Part shown: piece by piece, positions 1 to 5,460 of the stretch
How the letters are laid out: the number at the start of each line of letters is the position of its first letter
How positions within the stretch are numbered: position 1 is the first letter of the stretch
Origin: a bacterium
GTDB lineage: Bacteria > SM23-31 > JAUVVT01
Direction: 5' to 3'
Length of the DNA stretch: 5,710 nucleotides
Assembly: GCA_030604505.1 (NCBI GenBank)
Contig: JAUVVT010000160.1
Span: 1-5,710 of the forward strand
Notes under the pieces: generated by a model
The model's input: only the letters and a program-made list of their open reading frames with translations
What the model was told of the DNA's origin: nothing
Databases searched by the model: none
Translations under genes and position numbers: made by a program

Positions 1-929
1 GTAATATGATCAGGTCGTGGACCTGACGGGGGAACAAGCCCCATAGGACCTGTTTTAAACTTGCGGTCTTCAATAATCGCAAAACTTATTCTTCCTAATG
101 TCATAGATGTGTAATAAACACCTATTCCCTGCTCAATAGGTGTCGGGTCATAGGGGTCGGGCAGATGGCTTGTTTGTGCTCTTTCGACCTCTTTAACATA
201 TTCAACGGGAGCAAGATATCCTCCGTCGGGTCCGCCACTGACAACGGATTTTTTGCCACCAGCACCCCATAGATTTCCTTGACCAACATCGTGGTCATCC
301 GGTATGGTAATAGTCGGGATGTTTCTGATTGCTTCTCCAAAATCCCTGCCAAATTTGAGCCATGCGGCATAGTGTCTATTGTGGTCGTAAACCTGGTCTC
401 CGGAGAAGAATAACAGGTCTGGTTTCAGTCTTTTGATGTTCTCAACAATATCGACTTTGGGTATATCGCCACCATGTTTTGGATTAATAGAGTTTCCTGT
501 AAACGCAACCATAGTAATGATTTCTTTATCGACAGGATCTTTGAGAATAGTGCCCGTATAGAATGCGGATTTTCCGTGTGCAACGCGGTATTCTGTATCT
601 TTTGACGAATCCCAGTTTTTAATCCGAAAGGGTGCAGTCCAGCCGGGATTGACAATCTGAGTTTCTGCAATTTTATTCCATTTTCCATTTTTTTTGATTT
701 CCAGGCGAACTGTTTTATCGTCATTTTCATCAAGGGGATAGAGTTGTGCCGTCAGTTTTAAAATATTGTTGTGAACGGTGTATAAGGCAAAGCATATCAC
801 TTTGTCTTTAGAGACTTTCGGAATGGCAAGAATATCGGTGGTTTTCACCTGAGCATTTACCGCCGCTGATGTAAACAACAGCATACAAGCAATTATACCT
901 GTTATAAATTTCCTTTTAAATGGTTTCAT
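1..929 (-). CDS. PhoD-like secreted phosphatase/phosphodiesterase, partial (C-terminus beyond left edge)
   Basis: The frame is open from an ATG at 929-927 to the window edge: 309 complete codons and no stop. Residues 1-26 form a Sec signal peptide: basic MKPFKRK, a hydrophobic core, and a likely signal peptidase I site after VNA, so the product is exported. Residues about 30-130 look like the beta-rich N-terminal domain of PhoD-family proteins and end in YTGTILKDP. The metallophosphoesterase domain follows, with FFSGDQVYDHN (about 174-184), the family's DDHD signature in IPDDHDVGQGNLWG (209-222) and IIEDRKFK (285-292). Family knowledge: PhoD enzymes hydrolyse phosphomono- or diesters with bound metal ions; the substrate here is unknown. 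The start is supported by GAAAGG at 941-946, about 11 bases upstream. Two shorter frames within it (370-122 and 733-425) are out-of-frame shadows. The family call is good, the exact activity is not settled, and the C-terminal metal ligands are not visible. Confidence 0.85.
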   Translation of the reverse strand, partial: MKPFKRKFITGIIACMLLFTSAAVNAQVKTTDILAIPKVSKDKVICFALYTVHNNILKLTAQLYPLDENDDKTVRLEIKKNGKWNKIAETQIVNPGWTAPFRIKNWDSSKDTEYRVAHGKSAFYTGTILKDPVDKEIITMVAFTGNSINPKHGGDIPKVDIVENIKRLKPDLLFFSGDQVYDHNRHYAAWLKFGRDFGEAIRNIPTITIPDDHDVGQGNLWGAGGKKSVVSGGPDGGYLAPVEYVKEVERAQTSHLPDPYDPTPIEQGIGVYYTSMTLGRISFAIIEDRKFKTGPMGLVPPSGPRPDHI

Positions 930-1182
930 ATTTTTTAATTCCTTTCAATTTATTATTTTTTAAAATATTACATAACGGTTAATCATATCACATGTAAAAT
1001 ACGCTTTGAAAAACTGTAGAGAAGAAACTATAAAATTATACATAAAAATTTTCTGACGAAATAGCAATTTTTATAAGTTGTATTGTTGGGTTTGCACTAT
1101 GCTTTAACTAACGATTATAATATATAATCCTTCAATATTGACGGATTTGTTATAAAATTTGTAAAAAAAGTAATATTATACT
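930..1182. other. AT-rich spacer, possible promoter region of the PhoD-like gene
   Basis: This 253-base spacer has no coding frame of interest. On the minus strand it has two perfect TATAAT hexamers, at 1119-1114 and 1040-1035, but neither has a convincing -35 box at normal spacing. A TTTACA (998-993) lies 18 bases from TATGTA (974-969), which is also weak. The outer arms TTACAT and ATGTAA of that last stretch are inverted repeats and could be an operator. A perfect 10-base palindrome TCAATATTGA lies at 1132-1141. There is no obvious terminator hairpin after the PHP gene. A promoter for the PhoD-like gene probably lies here, but in such AT-rich DNA I cannot choose the site. Confidence 0.3.
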
Positions 1183-2082
1183 TTAGCTTTCGAATATCCT
1201 TGTTTGGATTGGTTTCATTCCGGGAGGTTTCGGCATAAACATATTTTCTTGAGTTAAACCACACATCTTTGCTGTCTTTAAGCAGTAGTCCAGCTTTCCA
1301 AAATTCTCCTCGTGATAATTTGAACCAAAAGAAAATTTTGCACCCTCCGTCTTTGCAATATTTATAAAAGATACTTTTGGTATATTGTACCTGGAGTTTA
1401 TCTCAATTGCAACATCATACTTTACTGCTGCTTCTATCACTTTTTTCATTCGATCTTCAGTCCAGAGTTTTTCATATTCATCTGCTATACAATGAGGAAG
1501 AAAAGAAGGATTAGCAAAAATGTCAATTGGCTCACAAGAAATTACCTTAACGTTGAAATCGACATACCGGTCCATAAAATCCTGTTTATCTTTTATTTTC
1601 ACTTCCTGAGGTATCCACAGATGAACCAGCCTTCCATCCTTTTCGGGAAATGTAAGTGCATCGGATAAGACATAATCGAGTTGAGCAACAACCTCTTTTG
1701 AAAAACATTTCATCCAATCGAGTCCCTCTGCCTGCATACCTTTAAATACAGGATATCCATCTAATCTTTCAATGTAATGCTTTATCTCTTCATCATTTTT
1801 CATACCCCAATTAAATCCACCATGCTCAACTATTCCGAATTTGACACCTAACGACTTTGACAGTTCTACTGCCTGTTCAACTGTCATTCCTTCTTCGAGA
1901 TGAATGTGATAATCAATAAGAGGAAAATCTAATTCACTTGCCGCTGATTCGTATTTTGAATTATTTTTTGAACAGCGGAATATGATTGAAAACGCTGTTA
2001 CCAGGGCTGCAGAACTACTTAAGAAATCACGCCGGGAAATCTTACTATTTTGACATTTAACATTTTTTTTCTGTTCTCTCAT
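1183..2082 (-). CDS. Exported PHP-domain metal-dependent hydrolase with Tat signal
   Basis: This 299-residue protein has a twin-arginine export signal at residues 17-22 (SRRDFL) followed by a hydrophobic stretch (23-35), so it is probably exported folded with its metals. Cys37 follows the stretch, but IFRC is not a normal lipobox, so lipoprotein status is doubtful. The mature part has PHP-fold motifs: DYHIHL (His59, His61), IVEHGG (Glu86-His87), QAEGLDW (Glu119), a histidine near 197 (FLPHC), EINSR (227-231) and FGSNYH (252-257). The last corresponds to the usual GSDxH, with Asn255 replacing the metal-binding Asp. Known PHP proteins hydrolyse phosphoesters (histidinol phosphatase, polymerase-associated nucleases); the substrate here cannot be told. 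The start is supported by AAAGGA about 8 bases upstream. It lies 163 bases after ftsY, across a repeat-bearing spacer, so co-transcription is uncertain. Confidence 0.8.
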   Translation of the reverse strand: MREQKKNVKCQNSKISRRDFLSSSAALVTAFSIIFRCSKNNSKYESAASELDFPLIDYHIHLEEGMTVEQAVELSKSLGVKFGIVEHGGFNWGMKNDEEIKHYIERLDGYPVFKGMQAEGLDWMKCFSKEVVAQLDYVLSDALTFPEKDGRLVHLWIPQEVKIKDKQDFMDRYVDFNVKVISCEPIDIFANPSFLPHCIADEYEKLWTEDRMKKVIEAAVKYDVAIEINSRYNIPKVSFINIAKTEGAKFSFGSNYHEENFGKLDYCLKTAKMCGLTQENMFMPKPPGMKPIQTRIFES

Positions 2083-2132
2083 ATCAATATTCCTTTAATA
2101 TTTAAACGGAAATTTTTTACATTACTAATATA

Positions 2133-2150
2133 ACCATGAAGGGCACGAAG
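2133..2150 (+). repeat. Dispersed 18-base repeat, copy 1
   Basis: The sequence ACCATGAAGGGCACGAAG lies in the spacer between ftsY and the PHP gene. It differs by only two bases from ACCACGAAGGACACGAAG, a form that the three copies in this window share loosely. From memory, similar sequences recur between genes in several uncultured bacterial genomes; their function is unknown to me. Confidence 0.5.
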
Positions 2151-2183
2151 AAATACATACAGATTAGTTAAATCCGCTTTAAT

Positions 2184-2211
2184 CCCTCTTAGTCTCTCTT
2201 TGCTAAAGGGG
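2184..2211. repeat. Imperfect CCCTCTTAG/CTAAAGGGG hairpin repeat
   Basis: The arms at 2184-2192 and 2203-2211 pair at seven of nine positions, around a 10-base loop. The right arm resembles that of the hairpin at 5409-5431, so both may be decayed members of one CCCCTTT/AAAGGGG dispersed family. It lies just after ftsY, but no T-tract follows it on the minus strand, so it is a poor candidate for an intrinsic terminator. Confidence 0.4.
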
Positions 2212-2245
2212 TAAATTATCTTCAACTTTTGACATACATCTTCTT

Positions 2246-3166
2246 TTAAAAGCTGAATAGTGCATCAACGAATCTTTTTGGTTCAAAGATTTCAAGGTCA
2301 GTTACTTTTTCGCCAATACCTATATATTTAACCGGAACTCCTAATTCAAGTTTTATAGGTACAATGACTCCACCTTTTGCTGTTCCATCGAGTTTTGCCA
2401 GAACAATTCCTGTAACTTCGGTTGCTCTTAGAAACTCTTTTGCCTGACTGATTGCATTCTGTCCCATATTCGCATCAAGAACTAACAAGATTTCGTGTGG
2501 GGCATCAGGAATTAATTTTGCAATAACCCTCTTAATCTTTTTCAGTTCCTCCATTAAATTAACTTTTGTATGTATTCTTCCGGCAGTATCAATGATAAGG
2601 ACATCAATGTTTCTGGAGACAGCGGCTTTGATGGAATCATAGACGACTGCAGCCGGGTCTGTACCCTGCTGTGTTTTGACTATATCAACTCCGGCTCTTT
2701 TACACCAAATATCAAGCTGTTCCACTGCTGCAGCTCTATATGTATCTGCTGCTGCCAGCAAGACTTCTTTCTCTGAATTTTTGTAATAATATGCAAGTTT
2801 GCCTATTGTTGTTGTCTTTCCTGTTCCGTTAACTCCAACTACAAGAATAATCCAGGGCTTCTTTATTGTTTCATATTCAAATAATTCATTATCGTCTTTT
2901 AATATTCCTAAAATTTCTTCTTTTATAATTTTAAATACATCATTTGAATCATACTCTTTACTTAACTTATATTTTTCTCTGAGGCAGTCAATTATTTTCA
3001 TACTTGTAGAAAAACCGATATCCCCCTCGATTAAAATCTGTTCGATATTTTCAATTGTTTCTTCATCAATTTTTCTTTTTTTGCCAATTGCACCTGCAAT
3101 TCTGCCTAAAAAACCTTTTCTGGTTTTTGTAAGACCGTTCTTTAATTTTTCAAAATTATCAGCCAT
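2246..3166 (-). CDS. ftsY: Signal recognition particle receptor FtsY
   Basis: FtsY is the membrane-associated SRP receptor GTPase. It binds Ffh of the SRP-ribosome complex and hands nascent membrane proteins to the SecYEG translocon. At 306 residues this is the compact NG form without a long acidic A domain. The N-terminal amphipathic helix FEKLKNGLTKTRKGFLGRI (5-23) is the usual membrane- and translocon-contacting segment, and the N domain runs to about 95. The G domain has the P-loop GVNGTGKT (111-118), DTYRAAAVEQL (141-151), DTAGR (193-197), DANMGQNA (231-238, where DATTGQNA is common), AKLDGTAKGG (257-266, usually TKLD) and the C-terminal GIGEKVTDLEIFEP (283-296). The start is fixed by the conserved N-terminus; the upstream CGGGGC is only a weak ribosome binding site. 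It lies 123 bases downstream of pgsA and may share its transcript. The identification is secure. Confidence 0.97.
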   Translation of the reverse strand: MADNFEKLKNGLTKTRKGFLGRIAGAIGKKRKIDEETIENIEQILIEGDIGFSTSMKIIDCLREKYKLSKEYDSNDVFKIIKEEILGILKDDNELFEYETIKKPWIILVVGVNGTGKTTTIGKLAYYYKNSEKEVLLAAADTYRAAAVEQLDIWCKRAGVDIVKTQQGTDPAAVVYDSIKAAVSRNIDVLIIDTAGRIHTKVNLMEELKKIKRVIAKLIPDAPHEILLVLDANMGQNAISQAKEFLRATEVTGIVLAKLDGTAKGGVIVPIKLELGVPVKYIGIGEKVTDLEIFEPKRFVDALFSF

Positions 3167-3184
3167 TTTGCCCCGAATTATTTA

Positions 3185-3202
3185 ACCACGAGGAACACTA
3201 AG
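3185..3202 (+). repeat. Dispersed 18-base repeat, copy 2
   Basis: ACCACGAGGAACACTAAG lies in the pgsA-ftsY spacer, only 19 bases before the ftsY start. It matches the third copy, which lies on the opposite strand at 3308-3325, at 13 of 18 positions, so the two form a loose inverted pair across the spacer. Confidence 0.45.
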
Positions 3203-3289
3203 TAAAACATTTAACCCGAAAATTCATAAAAAGACACAGGTTTATTAAATTACAAAAGTAAAAGAAAAATTTGTTAAGTTTTTTAAAAT

Positions 3290-3844
3290 TTAATCATTCT
3301 TCTTATGCTTCGTGTCCTCTGTGGTATTATTATTTTTTTTGAAATTTAAGTAGATTTTTCTTCCATAAGAAATCATAGAAAGTATTATAAAAAATGTTCC
3401 GAGATAAATCAAGGGTAATTTTAAAAAATCTAAATCGATAATATAAGCAGCGGCTGATGAAACAATAACAGTAAAGGTTACTTTTCCAATCATGTTTGAC
3501 TGCGCAATAAATTTTTTCTTTTTTATAACAATATAACCTGCGATAAGAATTAACAGGTCTCTACCAATAATCAGAGCAGTAAACCAAATTGGAAAATTCA
3601 TTTTTATTGCCAGAAAAATTGCTACTATGTCAATAAACAGCTTATCAGCAAGAGGGTCCAGTATTTTGCCTGCGCCTGTTATCTGATTTAATTTTCTTGC
3701 AAAATATCCATCAAAAAAATCTGTCAGCCCTGCTGCTATTATTAAGTAAAATGCAATTAGATATTCTCTACTGTTTAAAAAATAGATGACAGGGATAATT
3801 AATAATATCCTGATTATGCTAAAAATATTTGGTATGGTAAACAT
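3290..3844 (-). CDS. pgsA: CDP-diacylglycerol-glycerol-3-phosphate 3-phosphatidyltransferase (PgsA)
   Basis: This 184-residue integral membrane protein belongs to the CDP-alcohol phosphatidyltransferase family. It should transfer a phosphatidyl group from CDP-diacylglycerol to glycerol 3-phosphate, the committed step to phosphatidylglycerol. The complete family signature DxxDGxxAR-x8-GxxxDxxxD is present from Asp42 to Asp67; Asp42, Asp45, Asp63 and Asp67 are the expected metal-binding and catalytic residues. The N-terminus MFTIPNIFSIIRILLIIPV is typical of PgsA and fixes the start, although no Shine-Dalgarno sequence is visible upstream. About five or six hydrophobic segments follow. The polar tail after residue 168 (NFKKNNNTTEDTKHKKND) is unusual because a dispersed repeat copy encodes part of it. 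The gene lies 65 bases after the geranylgeranyl-reductase-like gene, probably in the same transcript. A related head-group transferase, such as an archaetidyl-type enzyme, cannot be ruled out from the motif alone. Confidence 0.9.
   Translation of the reverse strand: MFTIPNIFSIIRILLIIPVIYFLNSREYLIAFYLIIAAGLTDFFDGYFARKLNQITGAGKILDPLADKLFIDIVAIFLAIKMNFPIWFTALIIGRDLLILIAGYIVIKKKKFIAQSNMIGKVTFTVIVSSAAAYIIDLDFLKLPLIYLGTFFIILSMISYGRKIYLNFKKNNNTTEDTKHKKND
3308..3325 (-). repeat. Dispersed 18-base repeat, copy 3, inside the pgsA 3' end
   Basis: Read on the minus strand this is ACCACAGAGGACACGAAG, one more copy of the unit found at 2133 and 3185. It lies in frame within pgsA and encodes the hydrophilic TTEDTK part of its C-terminal tail, 15 bases before the stop codon. 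This suggests the repeat inserted at, or the gene extended into, the original end of the coding sequence. Confidence 0.5.
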
Positions 3845-3909
3845 ATTTTGATTTACGATTTTAGGAGTTTATAAAACTTAAAATTTATCTTTTGTTATTT
3901 ATAAATCAT

Positions 3910-5088
3910 TTATTTAAATACTTTCAAAGCATCGATAACCAATGGTGGATGTTTTTTTAGTGCGCCGACAAAGATATCTTTTATTGTCAGGTTTTCAGGA
4001 GAAGTTTCATTAAATGATTTTGCTATTGCATTGAGAGATTTATCTGAGAATCCAAAAATTACCTTTTTCATTCTATAAAATTTTTTATTGATTTCACCTA
4101 CGGTATTGTTCCATTGTTTGGGATATTCTCTCAGCATTTTTTCACTGAAATCCTGTTTTAAAACTGCTTCTGCGGCGACTTTCCCGGCAATCCTGCCAGC
4201 TTTCATAGCATTTACAATACCACCACCTGTGACAGGATTTGCCTGATGTGCCGCATCTCCAACAAGCATTAATCCATCTGCTACTATTCTTTTCAATCCT
4301 TCAGCACATGGGACACCCCCTGCTAATCTTGTAAGTATAGAAGCGTCAGGATAATGCTTATTCAGAAATTCATTTAAATAATCAAGCGGTGATTTTCTTT
4401 CTGGATTTTTTGTATATATTCCGGCGATACCGACGCCGACATTTGCAAGGTTTTTACCTTTTGGAAAAACCCAGACATATCCTCCGGGGGCAATCTTTTT
4501 TCCGAAATAGAAATCAATTTTATCGGATTCTATCTTTTTACTCGAGATAGTTGCCTGCACACAGGTCTCGATATCGCGGAGTTTGATGTTGGTTTTTATA
4601 CCACACCACCTTCCCACTCTCGATTCAACTCCGTCAGCACCTATTACAATATTTGACCTAATAGAGAACTTTTTTCCTAAATATTCGCACCTGACTCCGC
4701 TGACGGTTCTATCATTAATAATAATTCCATTCACATACATGCGTGTCAGAATTTCGGCTCCCATTTCTGAAGCCCTTTCCGCCAGCATATAGTCAAAAAC
4801 TCTTCTGTTAAGGATGTATCCGGCTTCTTTGTTTTTTACCGTAACTATGTTTCCATCCGGAGCAATCAGTCTGTATGTATTAATTTTGTTTACAGCCCAT
4901 TTCGGGTCAGGATTCAGAAACTCTTTTAATCCGGCTTCACCTACACCCTCTGCGCATCTTACGGGAAATCCGATGTCTCTTTTTTTTTCCAGCAATAATA
5001 CTTTTGCCCCCCCTGATGCCGCATAATAAGCGGCGGTCGTTCCACCCGGTCCACCACCTACTATTATTACATCATATTCTTCTTTCAT
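3910..5088 (-). CDS. Geranylgeranyl reductase family FAD-dependent oxidoreductase
   Basis: This 392-residue flavoprotein is of the type that reduces double bonds in isoprenoid chains: archaeal digeranylgeranylglycerophospholipid reductase, plant and phototroph geranylgeranyl reductase, mycobacterial menaquinone reductase. The N-terminal Rossmann motif is GGGPGG (11-16), with Glu34 for the FAD ribose. PVRCAEGVG (42-50) contains the Cys45 typical of the archaeal enzymes; GADGVESRVGRW (150-161) is the second FAD-linked motif. GGYVWVFPKG (202-211) is the family's substrate-cavity motif, and GDAAHQANPVTGGGI (277-291) closes the FAD site. Length and C-terminus (KKHPPLVIDALK) also resemble archaeal reductases. 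The ATG lies inside the end of the ferredoxin gene (17-base overlap), which implies translational coupling and names the probable electron donor. The substrate (membrane lipid, quinone or polyprenol) is not shown by the sequence; family assignment is firm. Confidence 0.92.
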   Translation of the reverse strand: MKEEYDVIIVGGGPGGTTAAYYAASGGAKVLLLEKKRDIGFPVRCAEGVGEAGLKEFLNPDPKWAVNKINTYRLIAPDGNIVTVKNKEAGYILNRRVFDYMLAERASEMGAEILTRMYVNGIIINDRTVSGVRCEYLGKKFSIRSNIVIGADGVESRVGRWCGIKTNIKLRDIETCVQATISSKKIESDKIDFYFGKKIAPGGYVWVFPKGKNLANVGVGIAGIYTKNPERKSPLDYLNEFLNKHYPDASILTRLAGGVPCAEGLKRIVADGLMLVGDAAHQANPVTGGGIVNAMKAGRIAGKVAAEAVLKQDFSEKMLREYPKQWNNTVGEINKKFYRMKKVIFGFSDKSLNAIAKSFNETSPENLTIKDIFVGALKKHPPLVIDALKVFK

Positions 5089-5251
5089 TTTCTTTCACAG
5101 CTTTATAAGGACAAACATAGACACATAATTTGCAATCTGTACATCCTTCAAGAATTTTTATATTATTCTCTTTCAATTCTATTACATTAGGGGGACAAAC
5201 AGAAACACAAATCCCGCAATAATCACATTTATCTTCAATAATGTATACCAT
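5072..5251 (-). CDS. Small 2[4Fe-4S] ferredoxin
   Basis: This 59-residue protein has two complete CxxCxxCxxxCP motifs: Cys9, 12, 15, 19 and Cys37, 40, 43, 47. That is the pattern of bacterial (clostridial-type) ferredoxins carrying two low-potential [4Fe-4S] clusters, and it should be a soluble electron carrier. I start it at the ATG 5251-5249 (MVYIIEDKCDYCG), which gives the normal short lead before the first cysteine. An in-frame TTG at 5308 would add 19 residues, part of them encoded by an intergenic repeat, and is unlikely. No Shine-Dalgarno sequence is visible before the ATG. The gene overlaps the downstream flavoprotein by 17 bases, so the two are surely co-translated. A ferredoxin encoded with a geranylgeranyl reductase has a precedent in Methanosarcina acetivorans, where the ferredoxin was needed for full chain saturation. 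Confidence 0.9.
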   Translation of the reverse strand: MVYIIEDKCDYCGICVSVCPPNVIELKENNIKILEGCTDCKLCVYVCPYKAVKENERRI

Positions 5252-5260
5252 AATAATAAA

Positions 5261-5289
5261 GACAGTACTAACAGGACAATATAGGATTA
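5261..5289 (+). repeat. GACAG...AGGATTA repeat, left arm of inverted pair
   Basis: This 29-base unit begins GACAG, carries ACAGGA and ends AGGATTA. It lies 10 bases upstream of the ferredoxin ATG and matches, with several mismatches and one gap, the opposite-strand unit at 5320-5347. The minus strand also has a TTGATT (5308-5303) and a TATATT (5283-5278) 19 bases apart, a weak promoter candidate for the ferredoxin operon that overlaps this arm. Confidence 0.5.
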
Positions 5290-5319
5290 GCGAATAATAT
5301 TTAATCAAAATAATAAATT

Positions 5320-5347
5320 TAATCCTGTTTATCCCGTAAATCCTGTC
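5320..5347 (-). repeat. GACAGGATT...AGGATTA repeat, right arm of inverted pair
   Basis: Read on the minus strand this unit contains GACAGGATT, ACGGGAT and ACAGGATTA: a decayed roughly 9-base periodicity of (A)CAGGATTA-like words. It forms the second arm of an inverted pair with 5261-5289, around a 30-base AT-rich centre, so the spacer could fold into a long imperfect hairpin in RNA or DNA. Similar ATCCTG-word repeats are, from memory, common between genes of various bacteria. Confidence 0.5.
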
Positions 5348-5394
5348 AGAAAAATATTTTATTTCATCTTAACAAAGATTTGATATAATTCTTT

Positions 5395-5431
5395 AAAAAA
5401 ACGGAAAATCCCCTTTATCGGTAAAAGGGGA
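5395..5431 (-). terminator. Rho-independent terminator after the NSS transporter
   Basis: On the minus strand a perfect 8-base stem TCCCCTTT / AAAGGGGA (5431-5424 and 5416-5409) encloses a 7-base loop. It is followed by TTTTCCG and a run of seven T residues (5401-5395). It begins 29 bases after the transporter stop codon, the expected place. The stem also resembles the hairpin repeat at 2184-2211, so a dispersed repeat may have been adopted as a terminator. It separates the transporter from the ferredoxin operon. Confidence 0.75.
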
Positions 5432-5460
5432 GATATTAAATCAATATTGATAAAATAATC

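Noticed and set aside
122..370. Minus-strand 82-codon frame
   Set aside because: It lies in a different frame inside the PhoD-like gene, whose frame is open throughout and has clear family motifs; this one has none.
425..733. Minus-strand 102-codon frame
   Set aside because: It is out of frame within the PhoD-like gene and has a low-complexity, motif-free translation.
1028..1040. TATAAT as a defined promoter for the PhoD-like gene
   Set aside because: There is no acceptable -35 box at 16-18 bases, and TATAAT is expected by chance in this composition; kept only as part of the spacer note.
2184..2211. Intrinsic terminator after ftsY
   Set aside because: The stem is imperfect and no T-run follows on the minus strand.
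2570..3185. Plus-strand frames opposite ftsY
   Set aside because: They are antisense shadows of a strongly conserved gene; their translations are Ser/Ile/Cys-rich without recognisable domains.
4583..5026. Plus-strand frames opposite the geranylgeranyl-reductase-like gene
   Set aside because: They are antisense shadows with no homology-like motifs and no ribosome binding site logic.
5252..5308. TTG start at 5308 adding 19 residues to the ferredoxin
   Set aside because: The extension is encoded partly by an intergenic repeat, is not ferredoxin-like, and the ATG at 5251 gives the normal family N-terminus.
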